Assembly (NCBI GenBank): GCA_025384855.1
Contig: JALAHT010000002.1
Location: forward strand, 1-64,000
Direction of reading: 5' to 3'
Length of the DNA: 64,000 nt
Source of the DNA: Luteirhabdus salina
Lineage (GTDB): Bacteria > Bacteroidota > Bacteroidia > Flavobacteriales > Flavobacteriaceae
Within the stretch, counting starts at the first letter, position 1, and the number at the start of each line of letters is the position of its first letter. The position numbers and the translations under genes are program-made. The notes under the pieces were generated by a model, which did no database searches, was not told the DNA's origin, and saw nothing but the letters and a program-made list of their open reading frames with translations. Shown here one piece after another: positions 15,580-24,386 of this stretch.

Positions 15580-16611
15580 ATGACCAAGAAACAACTTCAA
15601 CGAATTTTAAGAATTGTCCTAGTAATTGGAACCATTACTTCATTATTCTTCGTTCCATGGATTGTTCTTTGGGTGTGGATACAACCCCTACCCGATACTG
15701 TACAGGAACAAGCGGATAAAGCAATATCCTATAATTTTGATGGAATTGTGTTATATATAGACCAGTCTGGAAAGCCTCCTTCCTATGTTACGGCAGGATG
15801 GCATGATAAGAAAAAGGAAAAACCTGCCAAGCCAGACGCCTTGTTCAAAATCGCGAGTATTAGCAAATTGTATAATGCTGTTGCAATTACTAAGTTAGCG
15901 CACAATAAGCAACTATCGTTGGATAATACCCTAGCCGACTTCTTTCCTGAATTGGTGGGAAGAATCGAAAATGCTGAAAAGATCACGGTTCGCATGATGA
16001 TACAGCATACCAGCGGTATACCCAACTATACCGATACATTCAACTATTGGGCACATCCGAAGGAATCGAATAAAGAAAATTTAGCATTAGTTCTTGACCT
16101 CCCGGCAAAATTCGAGCCCGGAGAAGATTATGAATACAGCAACACCAATTATTTACTGCTCTCTCAGATCATGGACAAAGTCTTAGGTTACAATCATTTT
16201 CAATACATTCAGGAAGAGATCCTAAACCGTTTACACTTGAAAAACACCTTCAGTTCTGTAACGAAGGTGGATAGCAACAAGATAATGAGCGGGTATCATG
16301 TTGGACATCCATTAGATTTGAAAACCGATAACACGGGAATGGTAGCTTCAGCAGAAGATGTTGGAAAGTTCATTCGCGCCCTTAATGACGGTTCTTTATT
16401 TGATGAAGGTGAGCAGGATATCTATGCTTCACTATACAGATATGGCCATACGGGATTGGTGCCTGGCTACCAAAGCATTGCACGATATCATAGAGACATC
16501 GATGCTGTCGTAGTTCAATTTACGGGTCCGACCAATTTTGAAGGCTACAATTGGAATTTATCTGAAATTATGTACAACCGAATGATTAAAATTCTAACGA
16601 ACCAAGAGTAA
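15580..16611 (+). CDS. class C beta-lactamase-family serine hydrolase
   Basis: The protein has 343 residues from the ATG at 15580; a TTG at 15553 would add nine. An N-terminal membrane segment (about 8-32) anchors it facing the periplasm. The catalytic SxxK is in 'FKIASISKLYNAV', the second motif YxN is in 'DYEYSNTNYLLLS', and the third box is near 'YGHTGLVPGYQSI' (HTG). These are the residues of the penicillin-binding-protein/esterase family PF00144. A peptidase or esterase role is more likely than beta-lactam resistance, since most members are of that kind. Confidence 0.82.
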   Translation: MTKKQLQRILRIVLVIGTITSLFFVPWIVLWVWIQPLPDTVQEQADKAISYNFDGIVLYIDQSGKPPSYVTAGWHDKKKEKPAKPDALFKIASISKLYNAVAITKLAHNKQLSLDNTLADFFPELVGRIENAEKITVRMMIQHTSGIPNYTDTFNYWAHPKESNKENLALVLDLPAKFEPGEDYEYSNTNYLLLSQIMDKVLGYNHFQYIQEEILNRLHLKNTFSSVTKVDSNKIMSGYHVGHPLDLKTDNTGMVASAEDVGKFIRALNDGSLFDEGEQDIYASLYRYGHTGLVPGYQSIARYHRDIDAVVVQFTGPTNFEGYNWNLSEIMYNRMIKILTNQE

Positions 16612-16671
16612 CCCACCAGACCTCTTTAGCAATTTGAAGGTTTATCAAAAACACCTATAATTCTAACAACT

Positions 16672-17160
16672 ATGAATGATAAGTATGTAATGCCAAAAGG
16701 CACTACTATTGGACATGTCCACTTAAAGGTGTCTAATTTACAGCAGTCGCTAGATTTCTATTGTGGACTATTAGGATATGAAGTAATGATGACCTATGGC
16801 GATCAAGCCGCTTTTATAGCTGCTGGAGATTATCATCATCATATAGGATTAAACGTATGGCATAGCAAAAATGCACCGCCTGCCGACAAAAATTCGGTGG
16901 GACTTTTTCACACTGCCATCGTATATCCTACTCGAAAGGATTTAGCTGAAATATTTAAGAGATTAAAAGAAAAAGGATACCCTTTGACCGGTGCTGCAGA
17001 CCATGGTGTTTCGGAAGCACTATATTTGGATGATCCAGACGAAAACGGTGTCGAGCTTTATTGGGATCGACCGAGAGAAGAATGGCCAAAAAACGATGAT
17101 GGTTCTATTCATATGTACACGAAACCATTAGATTTAGACACGTTGTTGGAAGAACTATAA
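16672..17160 (+). CDS. VOC dioxygenase-like protein (CatE type)
   Basis: The protein has 162 residues. It resembles CatE-type catechol 2,3-dioxygenase or glyoxalase proteins: 'IGHVHLKVSNLQQSLDFYCG' gives the first metal His, 'VGLFHTAIVYPTRKDLAEIF' the second and 'PDENGVELYWDRPREEWP' the Glu. The C-terminal 'W.RPREEWP' is typical of the group. It is soluble and cytoplasmic. Its true substrate is not known from sequence. The neighbours are unrelated. Confidence 0.78.
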   Translation: MNDKYVMPKGTTIGHVHLKVSNLQQSLDFYCGLLGYEVMMTYGDQAAFIAAGDYHHHIGLNVWHSKNAPPADKNSVGLFHTAIVYPTRKDLAEIFKRLKEKGYPLTGAADHGVSEALYLDDPDENGVELYWDRPREEWPKNDDGSIHMYTKPLDLDTLLEEL

Positions 17161-17194
17161 TAAGCGAAACAATGCTACACCAATAGATCGTAAT

Positions 17195-17539
17195 ATGTCA
17201 GATTATATAAAAGAAAAGGCCTTACAAGCAACCTTAAATAAAATTGAATCGAACCGTCGACAGTCCAATTACTTCATCCGAAATATCTGGAAGGTGATAG
17301 GATTTGGAATTTTTGTTTCCATTTGGGCACCAACAAAAGCTCCTGACCATTTGGGGTTTGATAGGAAATCTGCGGTGGAAGTAGGTGAATTAGGATATTA
17401 TGAGTTAGTTATTATAACGGCTCTCCTTTATACATTGGTATGCTTTATTGCTCATTTTGTTTGGAAATATCAGGATAAAAAAGTCTTGCACAAACTATTA
17501 AAACGCAAACTCGAATTGGAGAAAGAACTCGGTTTTTAA
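17195..17539 (+). CDS. small membrane protein with C-terminal coiled coil
   Basis: The protein has 114 residues. Two hydrophobic segments lie near 28-42 and 67-88. The last 25 residues are charged and helical, ending in LKRKLELEKELGF, and may form a short coiled coil. No family is recognised. It starts 34 bases after the VOC gene and 33 before the DinB gene ends the cluster, so the three may be co-transcribed. Confidence 0.5.
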   Translation: MSDYIKEKALQATLNKIESNRRQSNYFIRNIWKVIGFGIFVSIWAPTKAPDHLGFDRKSAVEVGELGYYELVIITALLYTLVCFIAHFVWKYQDKKVLHKLLKRKLELEKELGF

Positions 17540-17572
17540 GTTTTGAACAAGGGATACCATTAAAGTGTATAT

Positions 17573-18022
17573 ATGAACGATCTTATTGAAGACATTTTTG
17601 ATTATCACCATCACTTCAACCAAAAAGTGATTGATCAACTATTAGAAATACATGCTAAACTACCTGCGCGTAGCCTGCCCCTATTTTCACACTTACTTAA
17701 TGCCCATCAAATTTGGAATGCTAGAATAACCGCTACCGAGCCCTTTGGTGTTCATCAGATACATCCTATCGAAGCCTTCAAGAAAATTGATGACAGCAAT
17801 TACAGCAATACGCTTCATATTTTAAAGAATTTTGGCTTAAAAACCACTATTCACTATAGCAATTCAAAGGGTGTTGGCTATTCAAATGCAATTCAAGATA
17901 TCCTATTTCACATTGCTAATCATACCACCCATCATAGAGGGCAGCTGGTTTCGGATATTCGACAAAGTGGTTTTGACCCAATAGCAACCGACTATATTTT
18001 TTATAAACGTATTTTAGAATAA
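17573..18022 (+). CDS. DinB-family protein
   Basis: The protein has 149 residues, the usual size of a DinB four-helix bundle. A His-rich start 'DYHHHFNQKVIDQL', a middle 'FSHLLNAHQIWNARI' and the ending 'HIANHTTHHRGQLVSDIRQ' carry the family's three metal-binding His positions, including HxxxHRGQ. Members are damage-inducible or thiol-transferase-like proteins; the exact reaction here cannot be told. It is soluble and cytoplasmic. Confidence 0.82.
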   Translation: MNDLIEDIFDYHHHFNQKVIDQLLEIHAKLPARSLPLFSHLLNAHQIWNARITATEPFGVHQIHPIEAFKKIDDSNYSNTLHILKNFGLKTTIHYSNSKGVGYSNAIQDILFHIANHTTHHRGQLVSDIRQSGFDPIATDYIFYKRILE

Positions 18023-18113
18023 TCTGCACTTCTTCTTATTTTTAAAGTGAAGTAGATTGTAGTTATTAATCATCATAATAGAACGTATCAAAGAGTAATA
18101 ATTTCGCTTCCAT

Positions 18114-18636
18114 ATGAAACCCGATTCACTCCTATCCATATTGCCAACAGCGTTTTGAACACAATAAACACCGTCATCCCAATATTTCCTGGGAGAAAAT
18201 TGAAGCCATCCTTCAAAAGGATACCGTACTACAAGTTGTTAAAAACATGGAGGCTACCGGTGGCGAACCCGATGTGGTGGTCTTCGATGGCTTATACTAT
18301 GTAGATTGTTCAAAGGAAAGTCCGAAGGGGCGACGCAGTAGCTGTTACGATCGCGCCGCACTGGAGGGACGTAAGAAATACCCGCCTAAAAATGACGCGA
18401 TGTCTCTGGCAACTGAAATGGGGATCGATTTGCTAACAGAAGAAGACTACAAAATTCTTCAATCATTTGGCGATTTCGATACCAAGACATCTAGTTGGTT
18501 ATTAACACCGGAAGCGGTTCGGGAACTCGGCGGAGCCATCTTTGGTGATTTCAGATTTGGGCGTGTTTTTATTTATCACAATGGAGCAGAATCCTATTAT
18601 GCCGCACGCGGGTTTAGAGGAAAAGTGAAGCTCTGA
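18114..18636 (+). pseudogene. DUF4256 family gene with +1 frameshift
   Basis: The intact C-terminal frame from 18145 to 18636 carries clear DUF4256 features: 'RFEHNKHRHPNISW', 'MEATGGEPDVV', 'DCSKESPKGRRSSCYDRAAL', 'GAIFGDFRFGRVF' and 'AESYYAARGFRG'. The N-terminal part, an ATG at 18114 giving MKPDSLLSIL, is in another frame and meets a TGA at 18156. Skipping the C at 18144 joins the two into a normal protein of about 174 residues. One extra base in the run TTGCCAACAG (18141-18150) therefore breaks the gene. It may be a true pseudogene, a sequencing error, or expressed from an internal ATG at 18247. Family function is unknown. Confidence 0.75.
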
Positions 18637-18670
18637 TCTTATCTTACCTTTCAAAAAATGTTTTAAATTA

Positions 18671-18701
18671 TTGTTTAACTAAAATTTCATCTCTATATTT
18701 G
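18671..18701 (+). promoter_or_regulatory. probable trp operon promoter
   Basis: TATATTTG at 18694-18701 fits the Bacteroidota -7 box TAnnTTTG, and a TTG at 18671-18673 lies 20 bases upstream as the -33 element. Transcription would begin near 18706, almost at the first base of the leader peptide ATG (18707). Confidence 0.55.
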
Positions 18702-18706
18702 AACTG

Positions 18707-18769
18707 ATGAAAACATTGCAATTACATACTTGGTGGTGGACTAGCTTACGGAAAAACGTCGTGACCTAG
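18707..18769 (+). CDS. trpL: trp leader peptide with three consecutive Trp codons
   Basis: A 20-codon frame, MKTLQLHTWWWTSLRKNVVT then TAG, lies between the promoter and the terminator hairpin in front of trpE. Three TGG codons in a row stand at 18731-18739, the hallmark of an attenuator leader. Stalling of the ribosome at these codons when charged tRNA-Trp is scarce would favour read-through into the operon. It is too short for routine gene calling. Confidence 0.85.
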   Translation: MKTLQLHTWWWTSLRKNVVT

Positions 18770-18796
18770 ATACCCTCTGTATGTTTATATATAGAA

Positions 18797-18827
18797 AAGC
18801 CTGTCTATCGCGACAGGCTTTTTTTTT
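18797..18827 (+). terminator. trp attenuator terminator hairpin
   Basis: AAGCCTGTC (18797-18805) pairs with GACAGGCTT (18812-18820) around the loop TATCGC, followed by a run of T to 18827. It lies 28 bases after the leader stop and 19 before trpE. The competing antiterminator arm could not be pinned down by eye. Confidence 0.85.
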
Positions 18828-18845
18828 GACCCTATTCACACTATT

Positions 18846-20249
18846 ATGACAAAATACAAACTCCACACACAAGCTAAAAAGCTCTTAGCCGATACGCTCA
18901 CTCCCGTGTCTGCCTACCTAAGACTACGGGATACCTATCCCAACAGCTTGCTCTTGGAAAGCAGCGATTACCATGCGAACGATAATAGCTTTAGCTATAT
19001 CTGTTGTAATCCTATCGCTTCCATAACGATTGCAAACGAAACCATTACCACCAAATTTCCAGATGGCAAAAAGCAAAAAACCACAATTACAAAAGGTAAT
19101 GATGCGTTGAAAGCCTTGGATGCCTTTCGCAATTCGTTTGATGTAAGTGAATCGGATGCCTATTCCTTTATTCATAACGGCATCTTCGGGTATATGACGT
19201 ACGATATGGTTCGTTATTTTGAAACCATTGAAATAGCTCAGAAACCTTCAAAACTGGAAATTCCCGATGCTTACTACGCCGTGTATCGAAATGTGATCAC
19301 TATCAATCACTTCAACAATGAAGCCTATGTGTTTTCCCATGATTATGATACGGAAAGCAATGTTTTAGAAATTGAACAACTGTTGAAATCGAAAGCGCTT
19401 ACCTCCTATCCGTTTCAGCGAAACCAAGAAGCTGAAACCACGTTAACCGATTCCGAATTTAAAGACTTAGTGAAACAGTGTAAACAACATTGCGCCCGAG
19501 GCGATGTGTTTCAAATCGTACCTAGCAGAAGGTTCTCCCAAGCGTTTACGGGCGACGATTTCAATGTGTATCGTGCCTTACGAAGTATCAATCCATCGCC
19601 CTACCTTTTCTATTTCGATTATGGCGATTTCAAGATAATGGGGAGCTCGCCCGAAGCACAGTTGGTCATTCAAAACGACGCAGCCGAAATTCATCCCATC
19701 GCCGGAACCTTCAAACGTACTGGAAATGACGAAGAAGATGCGCAAGCTGCGAGAGAACTGGCGAAGGATAAAAAGGAAAATGCAGAACATGTGATGTTGG
19801 TCGATTTGGCCCGTAACGACCTCAGCCGACACGGTACAAATGTTCAAGTAGACACCTATAAAGAAATTCAATTCTTCTCGCATGTCATTCATCTTGTGAG
19901 CAAGGTAACTGCTACTATTAACACCAATGAAGATAGCCTTCAACTTGTTGCCGATACATTTCCAGCTGGTACGCTTAGCGGTGCTCCAAAATATAAGGCG
20001 ATGCAATTACTAGAGAACTACGAACCGCTGAACAGAGGATGTTATGGAGGAGCCATAGGGTTTATGGACTTTAACGGAAATTTCAACCATGCTATTATTA
20101 TCCGATCCTTTCTAAGCAAGGATCATACGCTTCACTATCAAGCAGGTGCAGGAATTGTAGTCGATAGCGATCCAGAAAAAGAATTACAGGAGGTATACCA
20201 CAAGTTAAACGCATTACAAAAGGCCATGGAATTGGCTGAAAACATCTAA
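18846..20249 (+). CDS. trpE: anthranilate synthase component I
   Basis: The protein has 467 residues, the full length for TrpE. It makes anthranilate from chorismate with ammonia from TrpG. The LLES motif at residues 36-39 is the tryptophan feedback site of TrpE, which separates it from aminodeoxychorismate synthase. The chorismate-binding domain, residues about 200-460, has 'GDVFQIVPSRRF', 'PIAGTFKRTG', 'LVDLARNDLSRHG' and 'TLSGAPKYKAM'. It is the first gene of trpEGDCFBA, three bases ahead of trpG, and is controlled by the attenuator upstream. Confidence 0.97.
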   Translation: MTKYKLHTQAKKLLADTLTPVSAYLRLRDTYPNSLLLESSDYHANDNSFSYICCNPIASITIANETITTKFPDGKKQKTTITKGNDALKALDAFRNSFDVSESDAYSFIHNGIFGYMTYDMVRYFETIEIAQKPSKLEIPDAYYAVYRNVITINHFNNEAYVFSHDYDTESNVLEIEQLLKSKALTSYPFQRNQEAETTLTDSEFKDLVKQCKQHCARGDVFQIVPSRRFSQAFTGDDFNVYRALRSINPSPYLFYFDYGDFKIMGSSPEAQLVIQNDAAEIHPIAGTFKRTGNDEEDAQAARELAKDKKENAEHVMLVDLARNDLSRHGTNVQVDTYKEIQFFSHVIHLVSKVTATINTNEDSLQLVADTFPAGTLSGAPKYKAMQLLENYEPLNRGCYGGAIGFMDFNGNFNHAIIIRSFLSKDHTLHYQAGAGIVVDSDPEKELQEVYHKLNALQKAMELAENI

Positions 20250-20252
20250 GCC

Positions 20253-20822
20253 ATGAAAATAGTAGTCATCGACAATTACGACAGCTTTGTGTACAATCTT
20301 GTGCACTATCTAAGAGAATTGGATACAGAAGTTACCGTATTCCGAAACGACCAATTTGAGCTTTCGGACCTTGAGACTTTCGATAAGATTTTACTTTCCC
20401 CAGGACCTGGTATTCCTGAAGAAGCAGGACTATTAAAACCATTGATCGAAGCTTATAAAGGGAAGAAACCAATCTTTGGGGTGTGCTTAGGGCAACAAGC
20501 TATAGGTGAAGTATTCGGCGGAACGATTCACAACCTAGATACCGTTTTTCACGGAGTGGCGACCAAAGCAACAATTCTTCAACCCGAAGAACCGCTTTTC
20601 AAAGGATTACCATCCGAAATTGAAATAGGCCGCTATCATTCTTGGGTGATCAACCGAGAGAATTTTCCTGCGGAACTGACCATTACTTCAGTAGATGAAA
20701 ACAACCAGATTATGGCTATTCGGCATAACGCCTATGATATCTGCGGTGTGCAGTTTCATCCCGAGAGTGTACTTACACCCAATGGAAAACAAATCATTAA
20801 AAATTGGATTGAAAGTGAATAG
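20253..20822 (+). CDS. trpG: anthranilate synthase component II (glutamine amidotransferase)
   Basis: The protein has 189 residues, the usual size of a single-domain TrpG. It releases ammonia from glutamine for TrpE. Motifs include 'IDNYDSFVYNLVHYL' at the start, 'LLSPGPGIPEEAG', the nucleophile Cys78 in 'FGVCLGQQAIGE' and the catalytic His/Glu in 'VQFHPESVLT'. The 'SPGPG' oxyanion strand is intact. It sits three bases after trpE. It could also serve aminodeoxychorismate synthase, as PabA does in species with a shared subunit, but the operon favours tryptophan synthesis. Confidence 0.95.
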   Translation: MKIVVIDNYDSFVYNLVHYLRELDTEVTVFRNDQFELSDLETFDKILLSPGPGIPEEAGLLKPLIEAYKGKKPIFGVCLGQQAIGEVFGGTIHNLDTVFHGVATKATILQPEEPLFKGLPSEIEIGRYHSWVINRENFPAELTITSVDENNQIMAIRHNAYDICGVQFHPESVLTPNGKQIIKNWIESE

Positions 20823-20823
20823 A

Positions 20824-21819
20824 TTGAAAGACATATTACAGCAACTTATTCAGCACAAAACGCTTACGAAAACCGAGGCCAAGGAAGTCTTAATTGCTAT
20901 TTCAGAAGGAAAATTTAGCACAAGTGAAATTGCCGCTTTCATCACAGTTTACATGATGCGAAGTATTTCCCTGGAAGAATTAGAAGGCTTTCGCGATGCC
21001 TTATTGGAACTTTGTATTCCTATGCGTTTTGAAGGGATTGATACTATCGATCTCTGTGGTACGGGTGGCGATGGTAAGAATACGTTTAATATTTCAACCT
21101 TGGCTTCGATGGTGACGGCCGGCGCAGGCGTTCCCGTTACCAAACATGGCAATTATGGCATTTCCTCGGTAAGCGGTAGTAGCAATGTACTGGAAGCCCT
21201 TGGTGTCAATTTGAGCAATGACCGCACTATTTTGGAGCGTTGTTTGGAAGAAGCGAATATCTGTGTCCTACATGCCCCACTCTTTCACCCAGCGATGAAA
21301 ACTGTGGGCCCGGTACGGCGGGAACTTGGTGTGAAGACCTTCTTCAATATGCTGGGTCCGCTCGTAAATCCAGCTTTTCCGAAGTACCAGATGATAGGCG
21401 TTTTCAATCTTGAACTGGCACGTTTATATGAATACCTTCACCAAAACGGTGACAAGGAGTATAGCATTGTCCATGCCCTGGATGGCTACGATGAAATTTC
21501 ACTTACCGGTCCAGCAAAAGTGCTTACAAATGAACGGGAACTGTATGTCGAAGCCGAAACCTTCGGTGTTGAGAGCATCACTCCCAAGGAAATTTTTGGT
21601 GGTGGTACGGTAGATGCATCTGCAGCGTTATTTCTTAAAATATTGAAAGGAGAAGGTACAGCAGCACAACAAAACGTTGTCTGTGCAAATGCTGCAGTAG
21701 CAATTGCAACCGCGACGAAGTGTTCTTTGGATGAAGGATTTGGAAAAGCACAGGAATCGTTGGCTTCCGGGAAGGCACTGCAATCGCTTCAACAACTTCA
21801 AAAAATCACGAATTTATGA
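20824..21819 (+). CDS. trpD: anthranilate phosphoribosyltransferase
   Basis: The protein has 331 residues from the TTG at 20824, one base after the trpG stop; this start gives 'LKDILQQLIQHKTLTKTEA', matching the family's N-terminus. A longer in-frame extension into trpG lacks any TrpD resemblance; a GTG at 20815 is the other candidate. It transfers phosphoribose from PRPP to anthranilate. The PRPP loop is 'DLCGTGGDGKNTFNIST', followed by 'KHGNYGISSVSGSSNVLEAL' and 'RRELGVKTFFNMLGPLVNP'. It overlaps trpC by four bases (ATGA). Confidence 0.93.
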   Translation: MKDILQQLIQHKTLTKTEAKEVLIAISEGKFSTSEIAAFITVYMMRSISLEELEGFRDALLELCIPMRFEGIDTIDLCGTGGDGKNTFNISTLASMVTAGAGVPVTKHGNYGISSVSGSSNVLEALGVNLSNDRTILERCLEEANICVLHAPLFHPAMKTVGPVRRELGVKTFFNMLGPLVNPAFPKYQMIGVFNLELARLYEYLHQNGDKEYSIVHALDGYDEISLTGPAKVLTNERELYVEAETFGVESITPKEIFGGGTVDASAALFLKILKGEGTAAQQNVVCANAAVAIATATKCSLDEGFGKAQESLASGKALQSLQQLQKITNL

Positions 21820-22595
21820 GTATTCTAAAAAAAATTACCGATTACAAGCGAATGGAAGTAGCAGCCATGATGAATACGTTTCCGCTTTCCCTTTTGAAAA
21901 AGTCAGCGTATTACGAAGAATCATGCATTCCATTTTCTGACGTATTCTCGCAAGGTTTTGGGATTATTGCCGAACATAAACGCAAGTCGCCTAGTAAGGG
22001 GCTAATAAACAATCAAATCGGAGTACAGGAGGTTGTAGAAGGATATGAAACAGCTGGTGCAAAAGCACTGTCGGTTCTAACCGATACCCATTTTTTCGGA
22101 GGAGCGTTAGAGGATTTAGTATTGGCAAGACAACATTGTTCGCTCCCTATCCTCAGGAAAGAATTTATTGTAGATCCCTATCAAATTCATGAAGCGAAAG
22201 CCTACGGTGCCGATGCCATTTTATTGATAGCCGCATGCTTATCGGAGGAAGAGCTTATTTCCTTTTCGGCCTTGGCGAAATCGATTGGGTTGGATGTGTT
22301 GGCAGAAATCCATAATGAAGAGGAATTGCAGCATTGCCTGTTGCCATCCATAGATATGATTGGTGTGAACAATAGAAATCTAAATACATTTCAGGTTTCC
22401 ATTGAAACGAGTATGGCACTTGCTAGCAAGATTCCTTCTTCTTATGTGAAGATTTCAGAAAGCGGCATAAACGATGCAAAAACCATAAAAATGCTTAAAA
22501 ACCAAGGTTTTAACGGGTATTTGATTGGTGAATGTTTTATGAAGGAAACGCATCCGGGAGCGGCCTTGCAAAACCTGGTAAACGAGCTATTATGA
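21816..22595 (+). CDS. trpC: indole-3-glycerol phosphate synthase
   Basis: The protein has 259 residues, a full single-domain TrpC. It closes the indole ring from carboxyphenylamino-deoxyribulose phosphate. Catalytic residues sit in 'IIAEHKRKSPSKG' (Glu and Lys), 'LPILRKEFIVDPYQ' (Lys), 'IGVNNRNLNTFQV' and 'VKISESGI'. The start overlaps the trpD stop by ATGA, and its own stop overlaps the trpF start by ATGA, so translation of D, C and F is likely coupled. Confidence 0.96.
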   Translation: MSILKKITDYKRMEVAAMMNTFPLSLLKKSAYYEESCIPFSDVFSQGFGIIAEHKRKSPSKGLINNQIGVQEVVEGYETAGAKALSVLTDTHFFGGALEDLVLARQHCSLPILRKEFIVDPYQIHEAKAYGADAILLIAACLSEEELISFSALAKSIGLDVLAEIHNEEELQHCLLPSIDMIGVNNRNLNTFQVSIETSMALASKIPSSYVKISESGINDAKTIKMLKNQGFNGYLIGECFMKETHPGAALQNLVNELL

Positions 22596-23218
22596 AAGTA
22601 AAAGTGAAAGTGTGCGGAATGAAATATAATACAACGGCCGTAGCCGAGTTGATACCTGATTATTTAGGGTTTATCTTCTATGAAGACAGTCCCAGGTATG
22701 TCGAAAAAATTGATGGTGCTATTCCAGACTCCATTAAGAAAGTTGGGGTTTTTGTACAGAAAAAGATTGAAAAGATAGTGAACATCGTAGCTGCAAATGA
22801 ACTGGAAGTAGTGCAACTACACGGAAAGGAAGATATAAAGTATGCTGAAGTTCTTCGGAAGCGGTTACCGAAACATGTCAAGATATGGAAGGTTTTTCAT
22901 ATAGAAAACGAATTTGATTTTGATCAACTCGCTCCTTTTGAACCCTCCGTAGATGCCTTTCTATTCGACACCAAAAGTGAAGCCCTCGGAGGTTCTGGAA
23001 AACGCTTTTCATGGCAGGTATTGCAACGCTACCCTTCCAAGAAACCCATAATTCTTAGTGGTGGAATAGGAGAAGAACACCTTTCAGAATTGAAAGCATT
23101 AATAGCGCAACACCCATTACTCATTTATGCCATTGATGTTAACAGCAAATTTGAAACACGGCCCGGACATAAAATCACCGACGCCCTAAAACGATTTATA
23201 GATGAAATATCAAGTTGA
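22592..23218 (+). CDS. trpF: phosphoribosylanthranilate isomerase
   Basis: The protein has 208 residues from the ATG at 22592, the usual TrpF size. The start is fixed by the N-terminus 'VKVCGMKYN', the family's first strand with the catalytic Cys, and by the ATGA overlap with trpC. The second catalytic residue is the Asp in '[19 protein letters not shown]', and '[13 protein letters not shown]' with '[14 protein letters not shown]' binds the phosphate. The 3' end overlaps trpB by 17 bases in another frame. Confidence 0.95.
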   Translation: MKVKVKVCGMKYNTTAVAELIPDYLGFIFYEDSPRYVEKIDGAIPDSIKKVGVFVQKKIEKIVNIVAANELEVVQLHGKEDIKYAEVLRKRLPKHVKIWKVFHIENEFDFDQLAPFEPSVDAFLFDTKSEALGGSGKRFSWQVLQRYPSKKPIILSGGIGEEHLSELKALIAQHPLLIYAIDVNSKFETRPGHKITDALKRFIDEISS

Positions 23219-24383
23219 TGATAACGGATATTACGGCACCTACGGAGGTGCTTTTATCCCTGAAATGTTATATCCAAATGTTGAAAGATTACAAAAGGAG
23301 TATCGAAACATAATCGAAGATGACGGCTTTCGAAAGGAATTTCAAGGACTGTTGAAGGAATATGTGGGGCGCCCGACCCCATTGTACTTCGCCAAGCGCC
23401 TTTCCGAGAAGTACAACACAAAGATTTACCTAAAACGTGAAGACCTTTGCCATACGGGCGCCCACAAAATCAATAATACCATCGGACAGATACTGTTGGC
23501 AAAACGCCTCGGTAAAAAACGTATCATAGCCGAAACGGGCGCTGGTCAGCACGGCGTGGCTACTGCAACTGTTTGTGCCTTGATGGGAATCGACTGCTTT
23601 GTGTATATGGGGGAAGTGGATATGGAGCGACAAGCACCCAACGTGGCACGAATGAAAATGCTAGGCGCAGAAGTGATCCCTGCAAGCAGCGGAAGCAGAA
23701 CCTTAAAGGATGCTACCAATGAAGCTATTCGCGATTGGATTAACAATCCCGAGGATACCCATTACATCATTGGAAGTGTGGTGGGACCACATCCCTATCC
23801 AGACATGGTAACGCATTTTCAAAAGGTTATTTCGGAAGAAATGCAGCAACAACTAAAAGAGAAAGAAGACACCGAAGATCCAAATTACATCATTGCCTGT
23901 GTCGGGGGCGGCAGTAATGCGGCTGGTGCTTTTTATCAGTATCTAGAAAATGAAGCTGTTATCCTTGTCGCTGTGGAAGCCGCTGGAAAAGGAATCGACT
24001 CTGGTGAAAGTGCAGCGACTTCGGTATTGGGATCGCCGGGTATTATTCACGGTAGTAAAACGCTGTTGATGCAAACAGAGGATGGACAAATTACCGAGCC
24101 CTATTCTATTTCGGCAGGACTTGACTATCCTGGTGTAGGCCCCTTACATGCCCATCTTCGTGATTCGAATCGGGCAAGGTTTCTTAGCGCCACCGATGCT
24201 GAGGCCATGGAAGCTGGACTTCAACTATGTAAACTGGAGGGTATTATACCGGCCATCGAAACAAGTCACGCCTTGGCAGCCTTAGACCAAATGAATTTTC
24301 AAAAAGAGGATATTGTCGTCATAAACCTCAGTGGTCGTGGCGACAAGGATTTAGACACCTACATTCACTATTTTAATTTATAG
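23202..24383 (+). CDS. trpB: tryptophan synthase beta chain
   Basis: The protein has 393 residues, typical TrpB1 length. It condenses indole with serine using PLP. The PLP lysine is in '[13 protein letters not shown]', the catalytic Glu in '[15 protein letters not shown]', the phosphate-binding loop is '[12 protein letters not shown]', and the ending has '[17 protein letters not shown]'. The N-terminus '[15 protein letters not shown]' is standard. It begins inside the last 17 bases of trpF and ends three bases before trpA, so TrpB and TrpA can assemble as the usual two-two complex. Confidence 0.97.
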   Translation: MKYQVDDNGYYGTYGGAFIPEMLYPNVERLQKEYRNIIEDDGFRKEFQGLLKEYVGRPTPLYFAKRLSEKYNTKIYLKREDLCHTGAHKINNTIGQILLAKRLGKKRIIAETGAGQHGVATATVCALMGIDCFVYMGEVDMERQAPNVARMKMLGAEVIPASSGSRTLKDATNEAIRDWINNPEDTHYIIGSVVGPHPYPDMVTHFQKVISEEMQQQLKEKEDTEDPNYIIACVGGGSNAAGAFYQYLENEAVILVAVEAAGKGIDSGESAATSVLGSPGIIHGSKTLLMQTEDGQITEPYSISAGLDYPGVGPLHAHLRDSNRARFLSATDAEAMEAGLQLCKLEGIIPAIETSHALAALDQMNFQKEDIVVINLSGRGDKDLDTYIHYFNL

Positions 24384-24386
24384 AAA

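Noticed and set aside
15580-16611. The serine hydrolase as an antibiotic resistance beta-lactamase
   Set aside because: The motifs are those of the broad PF00144 family, most of which are esterases or peptidases; nothing specific to resistance is seen.
18141-18160. Programmed frameshift in the DUF4256 gene
   Set aside because: There is no slippery heptamer, stem or internal ribosome binding signal at the shift, so a mutation or sequencing error is more likely.
20695-20823. A longer TrpD starting inside trpG
   Set aside because: The upstream residues do not resemble TrpD, while the TTG at 20824 yields the family N-terminus.
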